A stretch of 61,019 nt of DNA, from IMG/VR virus record IMGVR_UViG_3300020171_000029, positions 1 through 61,019 of that record. One strand, 5' to 3'. The first letter of the stretch is position 1, and every line of letters begins with the position of its first letter. Shown piece by piece: positions 56,381-61,019 of this stretch. Both the position numbers and the translations under genes were made by a program. The stretch comes from a virus. The notes under the pieces are model-generated. The model was not told the origin of the DNA, did not search any database, and saw only the letters and a list, made by a program, of their open reading frames with translations.

Positions 56381-56413
56381 TCTCGCTTGAATTTGATTAT
56401 AAATCTCGCTTGA
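56381..56413. repeat. Direct repeat in the tail operon leader
   Basis: TCTCGCTTGA occurs at 56381-56390 and again at 56404-56413 (23-nt period, about two helical turns), between the TATA-like element and the ATG at 56373. An operator for a late regulator is possible. Confidence 0.55.
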
Positions 56414-56438
56414 TTTACCTAATTATAAATTTAATTTA

Positions 56439-56469
56439 ATTTAAAAATATATTTTTATAAATTATATAA
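56439..56469 (-). promoter_or_regulatory. Repeated late promoter element ahead of the tail genes
   Basis: Minus-strand TTATATAATTTATAAAAATA then TATTTTTAAAT, almost identical to the block before the portal gene. TATA-like part lies about 66-75 nt before ATG 56373, so this transcript has a leader. Confidence 0.6.
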
Positions 56470-56473
56470 TAAA

Positions 56474-56920
56474 CTATCTAATAGAAATTACCTTACCAGT
56501 AATTTCAGCATTTATAATATCTCTAATTTTCTTTTCAGTCCTAATTCTTGTATTTCCAAAATGTCTCCTCGGTCCTCCTACAATCTTTGAACTATGCTCT
56601 AAAATTATTGCAACATCTTCTGTTGTCTGTCCAGAAGGATAAGATTTTCTTTGTGGTTTTATAATACCACTTGCTTCACCTAATTTTACAAATTCAATAC
56701 TATTAGCAAATGTTCCAGTGTCAACGGATTTATGCTCTGCTCTATTCCCAATCACACTTTCCTTAACTTCTTCTTGAACATATGTTCCTGCTCTAACAAC
56801 TCCCATATCTGCACCTGCTTTAATTTGTTGACCTTTTGCTTGAAGCATTCTTATAACTTCACCAATTCCAAGAATTTCAACCTGAACAACATTTCCTTTT
56901 GTCCCCCTTACTTGAACCAT
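56474..56920 (-). CDS. HK97 gp10-like tail completion protein
   Basis: A 148-residue protein: 'VQVEILGIGEVIRMLQAKGQ', 'VDTGTFANSIEFVKLG' and 'VAIILEHSSKIVGGPRRHFG' follow the gp10-like head-tail joining family ('DTG-x-L-x-x-S'). Shares its ends with the connector gene upstream. Confidence 0.75.
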   Translation of the reverse strand: MVQVRGTKGNVVQVEILGIGEVIRMLQAKGQQIKAGADMGVVRAGTYVQEEVKESVIGNRAEHKSVDTGTFANSIEFVKLGEASGIIKPQRKSYPSGQTTEDVAIILEHSSKIVGGPRRHFGNTRIRTEKKIRDIINAEITGKVISIR

Positions 56921-57354
56921 TATACTTCTCCCATTAAACTGCCATTTGTCAATCTTCTTATAAACAATTTTTTTAAAATTGGTGTATCATTAACATCCCA
57001 TTTTGTAACACCTTCACTCAATAAACTATATTCACATCCCGACATATTAGTATAACTTCCCAATCCAATTTTAATTGTTCCAGATGTATTAATTGCTCCA
57101 CGAATATATAATTTAGTATCATTCATAAGAATCTTTCCTTGCTCTAACAATACTGCATCACTACTTCCTCTCGTATTGCTTATAGGCAACACAACACCAG
57201 AAATCCAATAATCTGCTCCACTTTGTGTTAATTGAACATCATCGTCATAATAACTTCCTGCACCAAAACCAACATTATAATATTTTATTCTAAGTTGTTG
57301 TCCGAATTTTAGTGCTTCAAGAACACCATTCTGAAAATCAGAAATAATTGTCAT
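56920..57354 (-). CDS. Head-tail connector-like protein
   Basis: A 144-residue beta-rich protein: 'QLRIKYYNVGFGAGSYYDDD' and 'GSDAVLLEQGKILMNDTKLY' resemble head-closure or stopper proteins. The position between capsid and gp10-like genes agrees. Confidence 0.55.
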   Translation of the reverse strand: MTIISDFQNGVLEALKFGQQLRIKYYNVGFGAGSYYDDDVQLTQSGADYWISGVVLPISNTRGSSDAVLLEQGKILMNDTKLYIRGAINTSGTIKIGLGSYTNMSGCEYSLLSEGVTKWDVNDTPILKKLFIRRLTNGSLMGEV

Positions 57355-57605
57355 TAGAATATCCTCGCAATTACCATATTAATGATAGCCATAATAACTA
57401 CTGCACCACCTGCCCACTTTGCCATTTTTAGTTTTATTACTCCGATTTCTGAAGTATTATTTTCACTTGCTTTTTGTCTTGTATCAAGTTCTTTTTGATG
57501 TCTTATAACCGACCCATTTAAAGTTTTGAGATGTTCTTCTATCTTTGCGATATTAGTTTTTATTTCAATAATATATTTTAACACTTCATCTTGATTTTTT
57601 ACCAT
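57354..57605 (-). CDS. XhlA-like coiled-coil membrane protein
   Basis: Starting at ATG 57605 gives 83 residues: a coiled coil ('IKTNIAKIEEHLKTLNGSV') then a membrane helix at the end ('AGGAVVIMAIINMVIARIF'). This is the layout of haemolysin XhlA-type phage proteins, usually near lysis genes; here it lies among connector genes. Confidence 0.6.
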   Translation of the reverse strand: MVKNQDEVLKYIIEIKTNIAKIEEHLKTLNGSVIRHQKELDTRQKASENNTSEIGVIKLKMAKWAGGAVVIMAIINMVIARIF

Positions 57606-57606
57606 T

Positions 57607-57978
57607 TTAAGTCCACGTTTGATAATAAGAGATTTTTTCACCAAGTCCTTCTATTTGTTTAATTCCCAATTGTATCCAACTCGAAGCCGATTGTTCATTC
57701 ATTCCTTTTGCTATGGACAATTCACCAATATTTACAGATTTTGTTCCAACTCCTTGAGCACTCATTAAATTCAAAACATTTCCTATTGTAAGACTTATAA
57801 TTCCAGGTTGATATGATTTTCCTATTGCAGTTGTTCCGATTGTATCTCCAGTCATTGTCTCAGCAAAATAAATTTGTTGGTCTACAATTGTTGTTATTAA
57901 TCCTGTTATACCTGCTGGTACATTTTCTACTATTCCTAATACTACACTTCCTATTTCTATATTTGTAAGTGTTGCCAT
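57607..57978 (-). CDS. Virion-module protein, 123 residues
   Basis: Gly/Ile/Thr-rich, hydrophobic, with 'IGSVVLGIVENVPAGITGLI' and 'SLTIGNVLNLMSAQGVGTKS'. No homologous family recognised; in the head-tail region, probably structural. Confidence 0.55.
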   Translation of the reverse strand: MATLTNIEIGSVVLGIVENVPAGITGLITTIVDQQIYFAETMTGDTIGTTAIGKSYQPGIISLTIGNVLNLMSAQGVGTKSVNIGELSIAKGMNEQSASSWIQLGIKQIEGLGEKISYYQTWT

Positions 57979-58000
57979 TTTGATTAAAAAAACAAAATAA

Positions 58001-58189
58001 CTAAAATACTGAACCTATTCTTCCTGTACTATCACATTTGATTGGAATTACCGCTAATCCTGATAATCCACATAATAAACATAATTGAACTGCACCTTGA
58101 TTTATAAATTGTGTTCCACTAAAAAATACACGTCCTGCTAAACCAGTATCTGTCCCTGAAGCATTTACTTTCATTATTGTTGCTACCAT
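58001..58189 (-). CDS. Small virion-module protein, 62 residues
   Basis: Small-residue-rich: 'MVATIMKVNASGTDTGLAGR' and 'VQLCLLCGLSGLAVIPIKC'. Structural by context. Short and hydrophobic; function unknown. Confidence 0.5.
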   Translation of the reverse strand: MVATIMKVNASGTDTGLAGRVFFSGTQFINQGAVQLCLLCGLSGLAVIPIKCDSTGRIGSVF

Positions 58190-58204
58190 TTTAAATTAAA
58201 AAAT

Positions 58205-58471
58205 TTAAACAGTTTGCAATGCATGCCATCCTAATCCACCTGCACCATTAACAATATCTCCAATACAGAAACTTCCAGTGCTTGCTACATAACAAATATC
58301 ACTACCTGTTATACTCATTAATACTCCAGATGGGTCATAATTTACAAATATTAAATTTGGTGTTATACTTCCTGCCAAATGTCCATCTTTTATTCCGTGT
58401 GCCATTCCAGGTTTTAACCCTTGAGAAGTCATTAAACTTCCTGTTCCTATATATTGTTCTGTTGTTGTCAT
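58205..58471 (-). CDS. Small virion-module protein, 88 residues
   Basis: Contains 'MAHGIKDGHLAGSITPNLIF' and 'CIGDIVNGAGGLGWHALQTV', beta-rich, like small capsid-associated proteins. AAGGAGG lies before the start. Confidence 0.55.
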   Translation of the reverse strand: MTTTEQYIGTGSLMTSQGLKPGMAHGIKDGHLAGSITPNLIFVNYDPSGVLMSITGSDICYVASTGSFCIGDIVNGAGGLGWHALQTV

Positions 58472-58509
58472 TTTGTTTTCTCCTCCTTTTTAAGTTATAT
58501 AAATATAAA

Positions 58510-59043
58510 TTAAATACCTACTGCCATCCAACCAACTACTGTTGCTGAACCACCTACTATAAAACAACTTCCTGTTGCTTTTGTTCCACTTACACAATAA
58601 CTTGATTGGCTTCCTGTACTACTCCATTGAGGTGCTCCATATTCTTGTGCTGTAGCAAAAACCATATAGTTTGCTGATGCAAATGGGGATTTAAATACTA
58701 TTAATCCTGAAATATCATCTCCCATCAACACACTTCCTATCTTTATTTTCTGTCCATAAATTGCTGTAGCATTATCTATTGAAACACTATGAAGAGTTCC
58801 TTCTCCTCCAACTCTTATATTGGTTCCACTAATGTTATTTCCAATTATTGTCGGACCACTTACCCATTGATTTGTATCTACTAAATCACAATGAACTTGG
58901 TCTCCTGATATAGCCCCACCTAAAAAAGTTGTACATTGCATCCATCTCCCATATAATTGGTCTCCACTAATCACCTCAGTATAACTTGCTTGATTGACTT
59001 CTTCAAAACCCATTCCATCAATTGTGCTTACATTACTTGCCAT
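58510..59043 (-). CDS. Beta-rich virion protein, 177 residues
   Basis: Gly/Ser/Thr-rich with repeated 'ISG-(D/T)-x' units ('EVISGDQLYGRWM', 'GGAISGDQVHC', 'NNISGTNIRVGG'), suggesting a beta-solenoid or layered fold. First gene downstream of the major capsid terminator. Possibly a surface or decoration protein. Confidence 0.6.
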   Translation of the reverse strand: MASNVSTIDGMGFEEVNQASYTEVISGDQLYGRWMQCTTFLGGAISGDQVHCDLVDTNQWVSGPTIIGNNISGTNIRVGGEGTLHSVSIDNATAIYGQKIKIGSVLMGDDISGLIVFKSPFASANYMVFATAQEYGAPQWSSTGSQSSYCVSGTKATGSCFIVGGSATVVGWMAVGI

Positions 59044-59119
59044 TTCTTTGTTTTTTTCTCCATTTAATTGTGTTCATTTAAAGTTGAACTTCTTATTTGA
59101 ATTATAAGTCAAACTGCTT

Positions 59120-59164
59120 TTTTAAGTAAAAATAAAAAAATAAAAAAATAAATTTGTACTGTAC
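59120..59164 (-). terminator. Poly-T terminator after the major capsid gene
   Basis: Reading the minus strand after the capsid stop, TTTATTTTTTTATTTTTTTATTTTTAC appears within 45 nt (three T runs). Archaeal RNA polymerase terminates at such T tracts without a hairpin. Expected to limit read-through past the capsid gene. Confidence 0.65.
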
Positions 59165-60028
59165 TTAATCAGTATGTATTTTAGCGATTGCGTTAGTCCT
59201 CATTTCTCTAATCTTGATTCTTTGAGTAATTGATGCTGCTGACATATCGTAAACAGGCATCTCAAAGTTCTCAATAGTTATAGGTCTCTTCTCAGCGATT
59301 ACATAAGCATGCATTCTATCTGTAACAAAAGCATATTTACTATAAGTTGTAGTTGGTGCTGCATTGGTTGAAAATTTAATTACATTCAATCCGTAGATTA
59401 TTCCTAAAAATCCTCTCTCAAGCATATCCCTATTTCCAACTTTATTAGCTTCAACAAAAGTATCAATATTTCTCAAATCATTCAGAACTTCCATTCCAAC
59501 AAACAAAGTTGTTGCTGTATAATCTGCATCATCAAGATATTGCATAGCCCTTGTAATATTAGCGATAGTAATTGCTGCTCCACCTGTTACTAAATTCGCA
59601 TAACTCATCAAAGCATCCTGTAAGATTAATCTTGTCTCGTTCTCTGCAAATCTCTTACCAGCAATCTTAACATTATGCTGTAATAAATTCCACTTAGCAT
59701 CTTCTAACAACTCACGAGTAATCCTTAATGCTACTCCCCATTTAACTGGTTTAACATTGATAGATGTATATGCTGTCTGGTCAATTATTATCTCTGCTCC
59801 TTCTGCTATCTTCCTAACACTCATTTGATTAGGTGTAACTAAATCAATATCAATGCTACTTCCTGGAATATCTCCTGGTCCAAAATAGATTGCGCATTCA
59901 CTTCTTGGAATTAAATTCTTGTCAACTTCTTCAATTAAAGTATCATGAATCTTTCTTGGTATCAAAAGTTGTCCTTCTACTCCAAGTCCTGTGTTCAATA
60001 ATTCTTGTACTGCTTTATATTCTGTCAT
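59165..60028 (-). CDS. Major capsid protein (HK97 fold)
   Basis: A 287-residue protein: 'GQLLIPRKIHDTLIEEVDKN' and 'IPGSSIDIDLVTPNQMSVRK' at the N-arm/E-loop, 'AEGAEIIIDQTAYTSINVKP', 'KWGVALRITRELLEDAKWNL' (spine helix), and 'MERGFLGIIYGLNVIKFSTN'-type A-domain sequence near 225-245. The layout follows HK97-type capsid proteins. Length is modest. Neighbours (scaffold candidate, decoration) agree. Confidence 0.88.
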   Translation of the reverse strand: MTEYKAVQELLNTGLGVEGQLLIPRKIHDTLIEEVDKNLIPRSECAIYFGPGDIPGSSIDIDLVTPNQMSVRKIAEGAEIIIDQTAYTSINVKPVKWGVALRITRELLEDAKWNLLQHNVKIAGKRFAENETRLILQDALMSYANLVTGGAAITIANITRAMQYLDDADYTATTLFVGMEVLNDLRNIDTFVEANKVGNRDMLERGFLGIIYGLNVIKFSTNAAPTTTYSKYAFVTDRMHAYVIAEKRPITIENFEMPVYDMSAASITQRIKIREMRTNAIAKIHTD

Positions 60029-60029
60029 T

Positions 60030-60515
60030 TTAAATATTTAAAGATACAATTGAATAGCTTCCATGTCCGCCTGCTGTTAACATTGTTCCAACTGCAAAAT
60101 CAATAATTCCTGCTGCATCTTTTACTGGCGATGCCAATCCTGATGCGATAGGGAAAATTGTTCCAGCACTACCTGCTGCAAATTTCTGTCCTGCAAAACC
60201 TGAGCCAACTGCAATTCCACTAAGTCCCGGCATGATATATAATCCTCTCATAGCCACTGGTCCATATGTATTTGAACCGATATTTTGCAATGCTAATCCG
60301 ATAACCATTGAACCAATTTGTGTTGCCACAGTAGTTCCTCTGATATCGCTTGCTGCATAAGTATCTGCTCCCGAACCTACAAGTCCTACTTCTCCTGAGC
60401 CATTTACCCAATAACCACCTGAAATATTTTCATATGCTAATACAGTTATAACTCTTGGTGCTCCACCATCTGCTAATTGAACTGCTCCATATGGGTTTCT
60501 TGGTTCTATTGCCAT
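60030..60515 (-). CDS. Capsid decoration-like protein
   Basis: A 161-residue Gly/Ala/Ile-rich protein: 'VITVLAYENISGGYWVNGSG' and 'PVKDAAGIIDFAVGTMLTAG' match the small decoration/DUF2190-like proteins placed directly before the capsid gene. AAAGGAGG before the ATG. A hairpin (60550-60565) lies in its leader. Confidence 0.65.
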   Translation of the reverse strand: MAIEPRNPYGAVQLADGGAPRVITVLAYENISGGYWVNGSGEVGLVGSGADTYAASDIRGTTVATQIGSMVIGLALQNIGSNTYGPVAMRGLYIMPGLSGIAVGSGFAGQKFAAGSAGTIFPIASGLASPVKDAAGIIDFAVGTMLTAGGHGSYSIVSLNI

Positions 60516-60549
60516 TTCTTTTTCTTCCTCCTTTTAATTCTATTTGAAT

Positions 60550-60565
60550 ATGAGCTAATGCTCAT
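60550..60565 (-). promoter_or_regulatory. Hairpin in the leader of the decoration gene
   Basis: ATGAGC/GCTCAT with 4-nt loop between the scaffold stop (60599) and the decoration start (60515), flanked by direct repeats TCATATTCA. May be a processing or regulatory stem to uncouple the stoichiometry of these genes. Confidence 0.4.
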
Positions 60566-60598
60566 GAATATGAATAAGATAAAAATTTAAAATAAAAT

Positions 60599-60973
60599 CT
60601 ATCTTACTAATCTTTTAAGATTGGTATCTGCATTCTCTCTTGAATAATCTCTATACATTGAAAAGTTTCCTTTTCCCATAGCTTCGATAATTCTGTTATC
60701 TATATTACTCAATTTTTCTTCTGTCTCTGTTGATATCTCTCCTTTAGTCATATCTTCCTTTACACTTTCTACCTGTTCTATAACTTTTTTCTTCTCTGTT
60801 AAAAGTTCTTTCAATTCTGCAAGTTGCTTTTTCATATCAGCAATCTCAGTTGTATCAACTTTTACATTAATATTCTGAGCTTTTTCGGTAGCAACTTCTT
60901 CTTTTTCTACTTCAGGAGTTTCGGGAGTTTCAGGAGTTTCGACATCTTCAACTTTTGTATCTTCCTCTGCCAT
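60599..60973 (-). CDS. Probable scaffolding protein
   Basis: A 124-residue protein from ATG 60973 behind GGAG; a GTG at the window edge would lengthen it by 14 residues. Acidic, low complexity 'ETPETPETPEVEKEE' at the N-terminus, then coiled coil ('MKKQLAELKELLTEKKKVIE') and a basic C-terminus ('ADTNLKRLVR'), as in scaffold proteins with a capsid-binding basic tail. It directly precedes the decoration and capsid genes. No prohead protease gene is visible. Confidence 0.6.
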   Translation of the reverse strand: MAEEDTKVEDVETPETPETPEVEKEEVATEKAQNINVKVDTTEIADMKKQLAELKELLTEKKKVIEQVESVKEDMTKGEISTETEEKLSNIDNRIIEAMGKGNFSMYRDYSRENADTNLKRLVR

Positions 60974-61019
60974 TTGGTTTATCTCCATATTTAATTTAGC
61001 TTTTTCTTTCAGCACTATA

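Noticed and set aside
1-61019. Integrase or lysogeny genes, attachment sites
   Set aside because: No tyrosine or serine recombinase motifs, and no att-like repeat around the tRNA-like elements was found by eye.
1-61019. Direct terminal repeat proving circularity
   Set aside because: The first and last bases of the window show no visible shared sequence.

Overview
The window looks like most or all of the genome of an archaeal tailed virus (Caudoviricetes-type, HK97-fold capsid), very AT-rich. Archaeal affiliation is inferred from a PCNA sliding clamp, an archaeo-eukaryotic primase, family B polymerase genes, an ERCC4-type nuclease, SpoVT/AbrB swapped-hairpin regulators, and TATA-box promoters set about 25-30 nt ahead of leaderless start codons (Shine-Dalgarno sequences drive the internal genes). 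The signal-peptide protein at the left edge is reminiscent of small AT-rich archaea such as DPANN, but the host cannot be fixed from this sequence. No integrase, transposase, CRISPR array or rRNA was seen.

Layout. (1) Minus strand, 1-7790: packaging and virion genes read right to left: small terminase, HNH, large terminase, portal fused to a MuF-like domain, small zinc proteins, a repeat-rich surface protein and a secreted fibre-like protein cut by the left edge. (2) 7857-8230: a GC-rich island with two tRNA-like elements and several hairpins. (3) Minus strand, 8231-16024: a dense early-type block of tiny, mostly zinc-binding proteins, an ERCC4 nuclease, an SF3 (D5-like) helicase, an Sm-like protein, a PD-(D/E)XK-like protein and a ParB/MT-A70 methyltransferase. 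(4) Plus strand, 16182-32236: replication and recombination (OB-fold ssDNA-binding candidate, Sak4-like ATPase, PCNA, split DNA polymerase B, Cas4-like nuclease, RNA ligase, primase), several DNA methyltransferases, and paralogous small proteins joined by repeated junction sequences. (5) Plus strand, 32330-48477: a glycan or sugar cluster with glycosyltransferases, nucleotide-sugar epimerases/dehydratases, a two-subunit thiamine-diphosphate enzyme, two B12-binding-type radical SAM enzymes, a sugar cupin and methyltransferases, interleaved with tiny zinc ribbons. (6) A bidirectional terminator near 48.5 kb. (7) Minus strand, 48569-60973: head and tail genes: scaffold candidate, decoration protein, major capsid, connectors, tail tube, tail chaperone with a probable -1 frameshift, tape measure, gpD-like baseplate protein, surface and membrane proteins.

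The minus-strand virion genes lie at both ends. If the ends are joined, the order becomes TerS-TerL-portal/MuF-fibres-scaffold-decoration-capsid-tail, the usual order in tailed viruses. A circular or circularly permuted genome of about 61 kb is therefore likely, although reading the left-edge gene across the joint meets a stop two codons later, so the closure is not proven.

Three plus-strand transcription units each begin with an AbrB-like protein preceded by AT-rich inverted elements, two of them closely alike, suggesting a shared regulatory circuit. The replication machinery resembles a reduced archaeal replisome, the methyltransferases probably protect or mark DNA, and the sugar cluster probably decorates virions or the host surface.
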